Positions 9,733 through 20,183 of a DNA stretch of 22,276 nucleotides are shown in pieces. The stretch comes from Discostella pseudostelligera. Taxonomy: Eukaryota > Bacillariophyta > Thalassiosirophyceae > Thalassiosirales > Thalassiosiraceae. Positions within the stretch are counted from its first letter, which is position 1, and every line of letters starts with the position of its first letter. Both the position numbers and the translations under genes were made by a program. The notes under the pieces were generated by a model. It worked only from the letters and a program-made list of their open reading frames with translations. It was not told where the DNA came from and searched no databases. The DNA lies in assembly GCA_036940085.1 (NCBI GenBank), contig JALLBK010000688.1:1-22276 (forward strand), read 5' to 3'.

Positions 9733-12700
9733 ATGCGTGCGACATCAATAACATCAATACAGCAACGGACACCACGGCGACGGATTTTATTACAACTACC
9801 GGCAGCGATACTGCTACTCCCATTACTACTTCTCCTACTGCAAATATCTCCGTCGATTTCACAACTCTCTTCATCGGCACCCACTTCTTCCTCCTCGACC
9901 TCGACCTCCACTTCTTCTTCTTCTTCNTCTTCTTCTTCTTCTTCTTCTTCGGAATGGGAGCCAATCTGTCCACCCGAATTCACCGGTTCCATCCACTCAC
10001 CCAATTGCACCCACTACATTTCATGCACCAATGGAATCCTCACGACAGGTATTATGGAATGCAGTGCGGGGACATTGTACAGTGTCGAAATAAGTAATTG
10101 TGATTGGGAAACGAATGTAGTTTGCAATGCTGATGCGACAACTACAAATGGTGCATCTACTAGTAGTCCCACTGGTGAAGATGGAAGTTCATCACCCCCA
10201 CATGCACCCCCTCCTCCACCACCACCACCACCCGAACCAACCATCTCTCCCACAACCTATGCACCTCAAACTCGACCACCCTCGGGCAATCTCGGTGTCG
10301 AGGATGCCTTGTTCTATGCAGCGGCAGATATGGATAACAATTTGTTCATTGTGCAGAATCCCGATGGCACTCCTAGCAATGGTGATGAAGGTGGTGGTGG
10401 AGGGAGAGTGCCAGAGGGATGGAGTCGAAGCAAACTATACCGATTTCATGGCTTTATGGAAGGATTGCGCAAGGCGTATATGGAGGGAGTGGGGGATATG
10501 AAATTTTATCTTGGATCGGACGACACAACCACCATCACTGCCACCACAACCGCCGCCACCACCGCCGCCACCACCACAATCACCACAAGAACATTACAAG
10601 AGGAGGAGGAGGGAATAGTATTTGGCCTAGTCAACATTGCCGCTTTCCTCTCCCAATCCATGAAAGAAACTATCAAATATGACGCTTGCGATGAGAACAA
10701 TTGGGACATTGTCGATGGAAAATACCCATTATCCAATTCGTGCGGTCAATTAGGACAGAGTTATCAAGATTATAATTGTCCTGATGAATTAATCCATATG
10801 CAATGTCAAGTCGATCCCAATATGGAAATTAATGCTACCACACAGGCCTCATGGTATGGTGCCCCCGGGCCATTGTTTTGTGGACCTACCAGTACGTATC
10901 CCACGACGGGATTTTGGGATTATACGTACAATTGTGATTTTTCATGGGATGATCCACCACGGTATTGTGAAGACTATGAAGGACAGAAGGGGGGACGGTA
11001 TGATAATAGTGAGGTGGCGATGAATAGGAATAATAGAACGGATGTTATGGGATGTTGTTGGTGGGGACGTGGGTGAGTGGTGGTGAAATAATTTCCTGTT
11101 TTGTTTGTTGGTGATGAAGGACGAGTGTCTCATCCTCATTGATGCCTTGTTGTTTTGTTTGATCCTCCCCGTGATGCAGAGTGATTCAGACCACCGGTGA
11201 GAGTCGTTTCTGTTTTCATTTTCATTCATTAATTTGCGTACCCCAGCATGCCCACTCACACCTCACTTTATCTAACCTCGGTTGCCGAAACAAACGAAAT
11301 GCAAATTAAAGGGGTGTGTAACTTTGGAATATTGAATTATTACATTGGCAAACGTGCCGCCGACGAAGGTCGAACTTCGGCCTATCCGGATATTGATTTT
11401 TGTAAAGATCCTGGAGCAGTTTGTAGTAGAACGGAACATCCTGAGTTGAAATGGATAGGTGAGTACATTCAATGTGTTGTTGCACTCGAATGTCATTTCT
11501 CGATTCTTTGGATGGGTCACGATATGATCATTGTCACCATCATACTCGTTGTCTGAAACCCTCTCCTTTCAACAATCGACGTTGTGCATTTGGCATCACA
11601 GCTGGAATGTTTTATTGGATTCGGAGTGTCCAAACCTACGACAGTGATGGGTGGAATTACATTGACAATCTCAAGGCGTTTGTTCGAGGAGGTTTGACGG
11701 ACGATTCGTTTATTGATGGTGTGTCTGGGATTGTTAATCGGGTAAGTTGCGACCGACATCTACTGCTTATCGCAACTATTTGAGCTGGCATAGCGATTGT
11801 TTGTGTAGAGGTGGTAATGAAGAATTGCACTGATTTTGGATATGATTGTTTTCTTGACATTGTTTACTCAGGGTTGTCATAATCCGGTGAGTCTCCTACT
11901 CGATGATATTGATTGTACTTGCACTACCTCAGCTTTTGCATTGTTGGCTCATTTACCACCTTCCGCCAAATTATTCAATTCTAAATTCATCCTCCTTCGT
12001 AGCCATGTGACAATGGTAGTGGAGCATTAGATGGCGGATTTGAACGAAAGGAGAACTTCAAGAAGGCGCTCGAGATATTGCTGGAGCCAGATGGTTCACC
12101 GAGGGTGTTTCGGTCGCTGGAGCCAACCAAACAACCCGATTCTGTAAGTCCTGTCTCAACTCCTACCCCGATTATGTCTTCGGACTTCGAGAACAACGAA
12201 GCATGGGTGAATGACGCGTGGATAAGCGATGATGAATGGCCTAGCTCTGGTGGTGAGCAAGAGGAGGACTCGTCCGAGACTTCCAACTCTGTCGAAATCG
12301 AAACTGAGGAAGAAGACTGGTCAGAGACAACCCCGTCAAGTCCTTTGAATTTATGGTGTGGAGACACGTTAGACAATGCAATTGAAAACTGCGGCAGAAA
12401 TGGCTACGATTGTCCGGATGGAATCTGCGTTAATGATTTGAAATGTTTCACGGTTGGAGATGCATGCGGTGATGGTGAGGGTACTGACTTGCCACTTTCG
12501 GAAGGCAGTTCATCTCCATCCCTTGCACCAGGGGTACTAACTATAGTGCCAACTACAATAGCAAGTGATGACGCATCGCAATCTCCAGTTTCAGCAGCAG
12601 AGTCCGACACCACAGTAAACAACTTTGGATTACTTGGCCAATATTGCGCGTCGACATTGGCCGCCTTGGAGACTGAATGCATCACGGCAATAACGTGCGA

Positions 12701-14150
12701 GAAAAGTGAGGATTGTCCTGAAGGAACCTATTGCTGGGGTGAACGTCTATGCGGCAGCACCAACACCGCGATCACTCCAACGTTGTCGTCTGAGTCTCTA
12801 CTTACACCTTCACCGTCGCCGGTTGGACTCCGGTCAAATTCTCCATCCGTGACAGGGAGTGGGCTAGCCAACGAGCAACCAACGTTATCTGCTTCTCCAG
12901 CTACTCCTTCACCATTGGGACTACGATCGCATACTCCATCATCGATAGGGAGTGGGCCACCCAACGAGCAATTTACTGAACCAAATTCAACTCTACAATT
13001 TGTTTGTGGGACCGATTTGGTACATGCTTCAACGAATTGCCACAAACCCTGCCCTGGCGGTTCGTACGAGGAATGTGAAGATGGCGAGGCTTGTTTTGAA
13101 AACATATCATGCGAAATGCAACCAACACAAGAGGTGACATCATCCTCTCAACCGCCATCAATTGCTCTTAGTTCGGGTCTGTCAACCGAACAGTTCTATT
13201 GCGCTTCGACAATCGAAGAACTGGAAACGTCATGTGCGACGGCGCAAAGCTGCACGAATGGCCCATGCCCAACTGGAGTGTATTGTTTCCCTTACACATG
13301 CACCACTGCCGTTCACGGTGAAAATCCGACTACGATCGATTCTGCAAAAAGCCAATTGCCAAAAACAGTAGAACCCACAACTGCACCCGTCCAAGTTAAG
13401 GGGCTATGTCCAAAACTGCCGTTTGTGGGATGGCACACATCTGCAGATTGCAAAGGTATGCTTACGGCATCACTACTTCTTAAGTTTCTCGCTTGTTACC
13501 ACTCTTTTCCTCATCTGCCATGTATCTCAGAATATTTTCAGTGCGTCGACGGAGCAATGGGCGTTGTATATGTCTGTGGAGCGTCACAGAAGTTTGACAA
13601 GGTCAGAAATGAGTGCCATCCCGAGCAGTATGTCAATTCATTCTGCTACGGTCCTCCAAAAGGAAAAGAACCAACTGCATCTACCGAATTATTGTGTGCG
13701 GATGGTTACATAGGCTGGGAGTCGAGAAATAATTGTCTTGAGTATTTCTGGTGCGATCGTGGCCATTTCGATGTTGTGAATTATTGTCCCAGTGATCAAG
13801 TTTTTGATAAGATGCTGGGACATTGCAATCTCGCCAGTCAAGTCACCTGCATGGAGGGAGGAGGTGGCACCACAATGACAAACACATCCGCTGTACCAAT
13901 GACTTCTGACTCAAATTCCAGCACAGTGGGAGTAACCGGCGGTGTGGTAGGGAACTTTGATTGGTCTGACCCACCTACATCATCGACGCCACAAAATACA
14001 TCTTCTGATGCGCCACCATGGCTGGCAAACTCGATCATGACAAAAAGTAGTGGTGGATGGAGCATTACGGGAGTAGACAGAAGAAGATTTATCGCGTGGC
14101 AGCATGTTGGAGCATCCGTGATGTTGTGTTTTCTTTGGTCGAAACTCTAA
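9733..14150 (+). CDS. Secreted GH19 chitinase-like protein with CBM14 chitin-binding domains
   Basis: There are seven exons: 9733-11072, 11180-11196, 11312-11458, 11602-11741, 11872-11886, 12003-13455 and 13531-14150. The spliced frame closes exactly (1243 aa). ATG 9733 is the first in frame. Residues 1-44 are a signal peptide (RRR, then a leucine-rich core, then SISQ). A poly-Ser tract follows, then CBM14 at 79-131, a proline-rich linker and a GH19-like domain at about 190-580. Within GH19, KET carries Glu312 where the catalytic HET lies in plant enzymes, followed by CDENNWD, then the WWGRGVIQTTG motif (family: YGRGP.QLTG), MFYWIRS, and the terminal CHNPPCDNGSG segment. Four cysteine-rich modules span 672-701, 768-803, 888-923 and 953-986. 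CBM14 domains 2 and 3 lie at 1022-1076 and 1093-1144. The tail ends in a short hydrophobic stretch, possibly a GPI signal or weak anchor. The likely role is binding and cleaving chitin at the cell surface; activity is unproven because the catalytic region diverges. A GTAAGT at 12144 could be an alternative donor. Confidence 0.85.
9913..9949 (+). repeat. TTC microsatellite encoding poly-serine, with an ambiguous base
   Basis: A (TTC)n run encodes a serine tract just after the signal peptide. Position 9927 is N, so this repeat was not resolved in the assembly. Tract length, and in principle the frame, should be treated as uncertain, although the flanking frame stays open. Confidence 0.8.
11180..11196 (+). 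other. 17-nt micro-exon in the GH19 gene
   Basis: The flanking introns are 11073-11179 (107 nt, GTGAGT...GATGCAG) and 11197-11311 (115 nt, GTGAGA...ATTAAAG). The exon completes G and encodes V-I-Q-T-T plus the first base of G, in the conserved GH19 motif. Skipping it would shift the frame. Confidence 0.8.
11872..11886 (+). other. 15-nt micro-exon in the GH19 gene
   Basis: The exon encodes G-C-H-N-P between intron 11742-11871 (130 nt, GTAAGT...ACTCAG) and intron 11887-12002 (116 nt, GTGAGT...TTCGTAG). Both junctions are phase 0, so skipping would remove five residues without a frameshift but would lose one cysteine of the domain. Confidence 0.75.
13456..13530 (+). other. 75-nt intron without stop codons (GH19 gene, intron 6)
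   Basis: GTATGC...TATCTCAG interrupts the second CBM14 domain. Removing it joins ADCK to EYFQC, restoring the canonical CBM14 spacing. Its length is a multiple of three and no in-frame stop occurs, so retention would insert 25 mostly hydrophobic residues instead of truncating the protein. Confidence 0.8.
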
Positions 14151-14337
14151 TCTACTAAATCGTAATATGATGATTTCGAACCATGACGTTTAGGGATCGT
14201 TGTTCCCTTCTGCCTCCTGTCGCTGCCTCCCCTGACATTACCGACGCACAATGGCGGCGGCTTGGCGTCGATCGTCGGTGTTTTAGGAGAATTGACTTGT
14301 CTTGGAAAGATTTGAAGAGGTTGGAGGTACTGATCGT

Positions 14338-14422
14338 GGCGGGAAAATAATTGACTCGACTCATCTGAGGTGTGCTCACACGTGGAAATGATTTGGCGGG
14401 AGACTCCAAAAATGGCGGGAAA
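14338..14422 (+). promoter_or_regulatory. Three E2F-like GGCGGGA sites
   Basis: GGCGGGAAA lies at 14338-14346 and 14414-14422, and GGCGGGAG at 14395-14402, about 310-400 bp upstream of the start codon. AATGGCGGGAAA at 14411-14422 repeats the core and flank seen at 9221-9232 in the divergent promoter. E2F/DP binding is inferred from the consensus. Confidence 0.55.
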
Positions 14423-14647
14423 GCCCGAGGTTGAGATTGTCAGTCATAAGTATCTAGTGTAGAATTGAAGTTGATTGTTGAAGCTCCGAGAAGTGTTAGT
14501 CGAAACATTACCACGTCATACCATGTTGATGTCGTAGGCTTTCCATTGGATCGCGGCCACCACTCTAACTCTAACCTGTCGTATTGTACTCTGTCTTTGT
14601 CTGTGGTCTGTGGTCATTGTAAGGAAGGGCCCAAACCATAACTCATT

Positions 14648-14701
14648 ATGAATCAGTCAACCAATTGCCGCTACGATGTACCATACCGCCTCAGCCATTA
14701 G
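14648..14701 (+). other. Possible upstream ORF (17 codons)
   Basis: ATG 14648 opens 17 codons ending in TAG 14699-14701, 32 bp before the main ATG at 14734. If transcription starts upstream of 14648 it could dampen translation of the ATPase. Nothing indicates that the peptide itself matters. Confidence 0.25.
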
Positions 14702-14733
14702 ACGCGATAGATGAATTGTTCATTATTATCTTC

Positions 14734-17700
14734 ATGATGGCGACTGCCGTTCCAGGCGTGAATGTAAGTACAGTCAAGCTCTACTAGGTGCTTTTTTTTT
14801 TTCATGCTGCCGCCCCCCTCTCTTGGATGGCCAACAAGACTAGTACTAATAAGTATCCCTACTCGTCTGTCTCATTTTTCCATTGAATATCGTTATATTC
14901 CGGCAGGATGTTCTCCTCGGCAGAGGAACGTGCATCAACAACCACCCTGGAAATAGACAATTCCGGTCTATGGTCGATGCACAAAAAGAAAATTTTGGCA
15001 AGGCTACCAGTAAAAAAGAGAAGCGTGCGGTGGCGGTGGTAATATATGGTCAGATTCAGATTCTGCATCCACCTGGACGATTTCTGGCCATGGATCGTCG
15101 TAGCAATCACAACGGTGCCGATGATTATTCCGATGACGACTTTATATCGACCAAGACATGGTCTGTCGTTGCGCCAGATAAGGCATTGCTGAAAATTATG
15201 CATCGATTGCGTGAGAGTGATACAAAAGCGGCGAAGGCGATGAAGGCAATGTTGTCTTTGTCGCAGGGGCCGCAGATGATCTCGGATTGGAAAGTACGGG
15301 CATTCCATTCTCGAATTCGAACCAGCATCATGCAGCCTAACGCCAAAAAGGTGGCTGACGATGATGATAGATGCCCAGTGACGGAGAATTGTCCGAATGA
15401 TGATTCGTTGAGAAAGGATAGTGATCCCAGCATCATTCCAGAGATAACTTCATTTGATAGACCGCAAGAAGTCCAACATGCGTCGTTTCAAGTCTCGGCA
15501 GCATCCGGAGGAGGATTTAGTTTGCAAGGCCCACCAGATTCCTCTTGTTTACCACTTAAAGATGCGTCGTTTCAAGTCTCGTCAGCATCAGGAGGATTCA
15601 GTTTGCAAAGTCCACCAGAATCATCTGTGCAACGATGCATCAACAGTAGAACGAGCATGAATCCAAATGATGCTTCTACGGCGATAAAAGGAAGGCGATT
15701 GTCAAGCAATTCGGATTTATGCAATTATCTCGAAGGCAATGGATTAGACTTTGAATTGGATAGTCTCGTGCGTGGTCCTACGCCGCAGCTGGATCGAGAT
15801 GCATCGACTCCACGCTTACGAGAGTATACATTGCAGCAATGGATTGAACTATCACTGCCAGATTTCAATTCTAGCAAAGCAAGTAGTTCCACCATGCAAC
15901 TATCCACCACATCCAGTGCCATGGGGAACTACATTCAGTCGGCACTGCGAATTGCTCTCAAGTTGATTGAATCAATCGTTGAAGCAGACAAGGATGAGCA
16001 AAATGGGCATGATAATCCCATTCCTCTTGCAAGGATCACCCCTGAAAATGTCATGATTGGGACAAAGAGAGGAGTTCAACACCATGGCGATGGAGAGTCC
16101 TCCTCCGATAATGAAGCGCATCAAATTATCATCGAGTATGTGTGGGTAATGAGCATCATCGGCGACGATTCCGCCATAGGGGATACCATGACAAGATTGT
16201 TTGCCGCTGGAAAAGTTTTGTATTATCTATTCTCAGTGGGCATAGGAGTAGTATTTATGGCAGGAGGAGAGAAGGATCCTCCGTACGTGAATGCTTCGAT
16301 GAATGGAATGTCGGTAAATTCCATCCATCGTAGCAACGAAGTAGCACCAAGCGTTCATGCTGAACAGAAGAAGAAACGACATTGGCGATCGACTTATCCT
16401 GCCAACGATGAGATTTCGAACTACATTGCCAAGCTTGAATCGATGAAGGTGCCTTGGTCGCTATGTACACTAATAAGGAACCTCCTGGAATGCCAACATG
16501 GTTCATTTTGTCAAGACGAAACCTACTCTTCATTTGATGATGTGCATCTGGACCTGCAGCTCATGGTGGCCAATCCTTCCTGCTTTCTCGACAATATTCA
16601 TAACATACAAAAGGTGACAATACTCAACAAGCTATACGGTCGAGATGAGGAATCAATGAAGCTCAACGATTTATACCAAAACCACATCACTGGGAAAATA
16701 TTCAGCGGAGCCATCATCTCGGGGGGAGCTGGTGCGGGAAAATCCAAGCTAGGACTGTACTTGCACAAGCTGACCAACCGATCCAACGGATACTACTTGT
16801 CGACAAAGTTTGAACAATACCAAATGCGCCTCAAGCCCTTGTCAGCTATTGCCAACATGTTTGACTCATTGTGTGAAATGCTATTCAACGAGTCCTCACA
16901 GTCGCAAATTGCGGAGATTGAGGAACGATTGATTAGTGCTTTTGGCAGTCAGACGAACCTCCTCGGGGTTATGCCCAACCTTCGAAAGTTGATGCCCTCA
17001 TCCTGTTTGCGGCATGAAGAAACAACTGCTAGCTTGTGTGTCGATTCCGCAGTCAGTATGAGGTATCTCTGTGGAGAGCTATTACGTGTCACATCATCCC
17101 ATTCGAAGCCAATCACGATTGTTATAGATGACATCCAGTTTGCAGATCCTGCATCCTTGCTCCTTATTGGGAGTTTGTTATTCAGTGCACAAGGTGCTCC
17201 CATCTTTTTTGTGCTATGTCACCGTGATGATGAGGTCAGCGTTTGCGGGCCGTTCAAGATATGGCTAAACTCGATCGATATGTTCTCGTTAGAGCCGATA
17301 AAGCTGGAGTCTATAACGACTGAGGCTGTAAACAGTCTCGTCTCGGAAGCATTGCACGTAAGCCCTCGATTGACACGTCCGCTGTCGTCTATATTGCACT
17401 GCAAGACTAGAGGCAATCCACTATTTTTGAAACAGCTGTTGGATTCGTTGACAGAGCAAGGCTACATATACGTCGACTTGATCAGACATCGATGGGCTTG
17501 GGACTTGTATAAGATTTTGGAGTTAGAGATATCTGATGACGTGCTTGCACTTCTCATGAAGGATATACAGAGATTGCCCAGTGACCTGCAATTCGGATTA
17601 CAGGTTGCGTCATGCATTGGGTCATGTGTAACTTATACCATGCTCGGGTATTTGTCCACAGAACTCGAGCTTGATTTAAAAGACATGCTTCGGCAAGTGT

Positions 17701-19865
17701 CTCGAAAGGGATTCATGATCGATATCGCTAGTTCGACGATGTTTCGGTTTGCACATGACAAGATCCAAGAAGCAGCGTATGAGTTGATGCCTGAGCAACA
17801 ACGGCGCGAGAATCATATGCGGTTTGGCCTGTTGCTTTGTACTCACACGATGAAAAATAACGTCGAAGATGACGAGCTATTCTTCGCTGCGATCAACCAG
17901 ATCAATCAGGGAGGCCCAACTGCTGTCCACGAGCCCAGCCAGATGAGTATCATTGCGCAACTGAATTTGAAGGCAGGTAGACGCTCCATCGAGTTATCTG
18001 ACTACATCACTGCATTCAAGCTGTTCCGGCATGGAATATCATTCTTGGGGAATGATCATTGGGCATTCAACTACAGGCTCAGTCTTGAATTATATGATGC
18101 GGCGGCGGAAGCAGCTGTCACTAATAATACAATTTCTGCTGTCGCGCTGTACACGGATGCGGTAGTTTCACATGCCAGTTGCTTTGATGACAAACTCCAC
18201 TGTAAGAACACGCCGTTCCTTGATGCTCTTTTCCGATCCACGCTTCCAACCTTGAAAATAAATGGTTGTTATGTATTTCCAGGCTTGATCATCAGTGCGA
18301 AAGCTATTGGAGCACATCGTCCCGATGAATCAATTGATTCGGCCATGAGGATACTTCTCCATTTTGGAGAATGCTTACCGCGTTCCATGGCAGATGCCAG
18401 TTTGAGGTGTGATATTGATCGGATGAATCATATCCTGCTGCACAAGACCGATTATATGCTATGCAATATGCAGGAAAACAACGACAAGAAGTTGGCGGCG
18501 CTACTTAATCTGTATGTATATCTTGCCCATGTGCTGCATTATTTCAAGCCTTGGCTAGTCGGAGCAGTTAGCCTTCGCATGGTCGAGCTTACATTGAAGG
18601 TTGGTCTGAGCGTGCAGTCACCTTTAGTATTCGCTCACTTCGGAGGCCTATTAGTAACATCAGGATGCATAACCGAAGGCTGTCGACTTGGTGAGTTGTA
18701 TGATATTGGGATCTGGGATCAGAATGGACTGGTGCATATTTCGTTTAGATGTTACTTATGTTTTACATTTCATTTGATAATAGGAAAGCTTGCACTCAAA
18801 CTGGTTGAGAAGAAAGGTTCAATTCAATACAAATCAAGTGTCATTTGTTTCGTTTATGACAGAATAATATTCATTTCTGAGCCATTTCAATTGATTGCGA
18901 ATGCTCACTTGCTTGGGCATAAGTGTGGTCAACAGTCAGGTGATTTCTTGTATGCGTTGACTAACCAGATACTTGCGATCAAATCTGATTACGCTGCTGG
19001 TCACAATCTAGACAAAGTCCAGAAGGATACCCTGGAGTTTTTATCGGTGCTCCAAGGTCACGGACTCAAAATCTTTAGAAATTTTCCATTGTTTCTCCTC
19101 TCGCAAATCATGGCCTTAAAAGAAGGGCTGCACATGGCTGATGTTGCACACGTGGAAAATATGCCACGGGAAGGGCAAATCCTTGCCAGTGCTAAGCCTG
19201 GATCAAATGTCTTATTGTATGGGAAAATACATCATCTGACACGAGCGTTCCTTTTCCGTCAAATGGATGATGCTTCAGCCAACATCGACGTCTCTGGGAC
19301 CATGACCGAGGGCTCTCATCAACTGAATCTTTTCCATCTGATGGGTTTCTTATTCGAGGGCTTGACAGCTTTCCTGCTAGCACGGCAAAAATGTGGCAAT
19401 GAATCTGCAAAATATTTTGAAAGAGGTCAGTCAGTATTGTCACAGATGCGATGTTGGAGTGAACACTCACGGTGGAATTGGGAGAACAAACTGTTTCTAC
19501 TTGAGGCAGAGAGTATGTTCACAATTGGTGACTTCGATAGAGCTGGATCCCTTTACGTCAGTGCAATACAATCCGCACATGAACATAATTTTTTGCATGA
19601 GAATGCCATTGCAAGTGAGCTTGCCGGCATGTTCTTCCTTGATAGAGGCTTTCAGCAAAAGTCACTCTCATGTTTTGTGTACTCCATTAAAAGCTATAGA
19701 GCATGGGGTGCCCAATCTGTTGCCAGACGGGTCGAATCGTTCATTGAATGCAATTTCGGTTATGACGTTAGTCCGTTGGTGTCTACTGCTGGTGCTGATA
19801 CATCATTTGAATATATATTTGCATCAAGTCTGGTTTCGCAAAAGAAGCGCCAGAAGGAGGTTTAA
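14734..19865 (+). CDS. DUF6824 - kinase-like - AAA/STAND ATPase - helical repeat signalling protein
   Basis: There are four exons: 14734-14763, 14907-18201, 18283-18690 and 18784-19865, giving 1604 aa. The start is MMATAVPGVN in exon 1; intron 1 (GTAAGT...CCGGCAG, with TACTAAT at 14844) brings it to DVLLGRG. Residues 11-113 match DUF6824 (DVLLGRG..INNHPGNRQFR, then a lysine-rich helix and PPGRFL). A Ser-rich linker holds a duplicated segment at about 202-252. Residues about 314-575 are a degenerate Ser/Thr-kinase-like region (ITPENVMI resembling the catalytic loop, AAGKVLYYLFS), with no convincing glycine loop or DFG. The NTPase follows: Walker A GGAGAGKS at 616-623 and Walker B ITIVIDD ending at D751-D752, then GNPLFL. 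From about residue 1020 the protein is alpha-helical and TPR-like. The order resembles kinase-AAA-GAF-histidine-kinase proteins, but the GAF and kinase output end is absent. It is probably a cytosolic or nuclear signalling hub; ligand and partners are unknown. Confidence 0.85.
15479..15631 (+). repeat. Internal duplication in the Ser-rich linker of the ATPase gene
   Basis: Two copies of a segment of about 22 codons (DASFQVSSASGGFSLQSPP type) begin near 15479 and 15563. The DNA is also very similar (GCGTCGTTTCAAGTCTCG in both), so the duplication is recent. Each copy has several Ser and one SPP or GPP motif. Confidence 0.8.
18202..18282 (+). other. 81-nt intron without stop codons (ATPase gene, intron 2)
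   Basis: GTAAGA...TATTTCCAG. Removal joins DKLHC to LIISAKAIG, a natural helical repeat junction. The length is a multiple of three and stop-free, so retention would add 27 residues. Confidence 0.75.
18691..18783 (+). other. 93-nt intron without stop codons (ATPase gene, intron 3)
   Basis: GTGAGT...GATAATAG. Removal joins EGCRLG to KLALKLVEK. The intron-encoded part is unlike the flanking helices (Phe, Cys and Ile rich). It is a multiple of three and stop-free, so retention would add 31 residues. Confidence 0.8.
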
Positions 19866-20012
19866 CAGTGGGCGGATATCATTCGTTACTGGTATGGATG
19901 TAGTATATGACTTTGTCCACCATATAGAATATAGAGTACCTAGCATCCAAGAGAACCAAGCTGGAGACCTCTTGTAGACAACCAGCCCATAGCAAGGGTA
20001 ATTCTTGGTGGC

Positions 20013-20183
20013 CTAGAGAACACTCTGAATTGCATTCCAAGCGTATTGAAGTAGCCCATCACAAGCATCATCATCTGAGATTTCTGGTATTCTTGTCACT
20101 ATAAAACATTTACTATCCACCTCAACTATCCCTTGTTCCGACATGGTCTCAACTAAAGCTAAAGTCTTTGTGGAACTAAGCAT
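20013..20183 (-). CDS. Short unknown reading frame (56 aa)
   Basis: ATG at 20183 leads to TAG at 20015-20013. The composition is protein-like (acidic, with EQGIVEVDSKCFIVTRIPEI and a later AWNAIQSVL), unlike the low-complexity frames around it. It lies convergent to the ATPase gene and just past its stop. It could be an exon or relic of a larger minus-strand gene, or antisense chance. No family is recognised. Confidence 0.2.
   Translation of the reverse strand: MLSSTKTLALVETMSEQGIVEVDSKCFIVTRIPEISDDDACDGLLQYAWNAIQSVL

Larger units (their letters stand above)
14151..14733 (+). promoter_or_regulatory. Intergenic region and promoter of the signalling ATPase gene
   Basis: These 583 bp follow the GH19 stop. 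They contain three GGCGGGA sites (14338-14422) and a short upstream reading frame (14648-14701). No other coding sequence is visible. The 3' UTR of the GH19 gene must lie in the first part, but no clear AATAAA is seen. Confidence 0.5.

Noticed and set aside
9410..10010. Minus-strand frames with poly-Lys or poly-Glu
   Set aside because: They are shadows of the TTC microsatellite and signal-peptide exon of the GH19 gene.
14883..14906. Start of the ATPase at TTG 14883 (MNIVIFRQ)
   Set aside because: This is a non-ATG start inside an intron. A GTAAGT donor at 14764 and CAG acceptor ending at 14906 join an ATG exon in phase 0 directly to DVLLGRG.
16210..16260. Possible mini-intron in the kinase-like region (SVGIGVVFMAG)
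   Set aside because: The only GT-AG pair gives 28 nt, too short to splice, and removing it breaks the frame.
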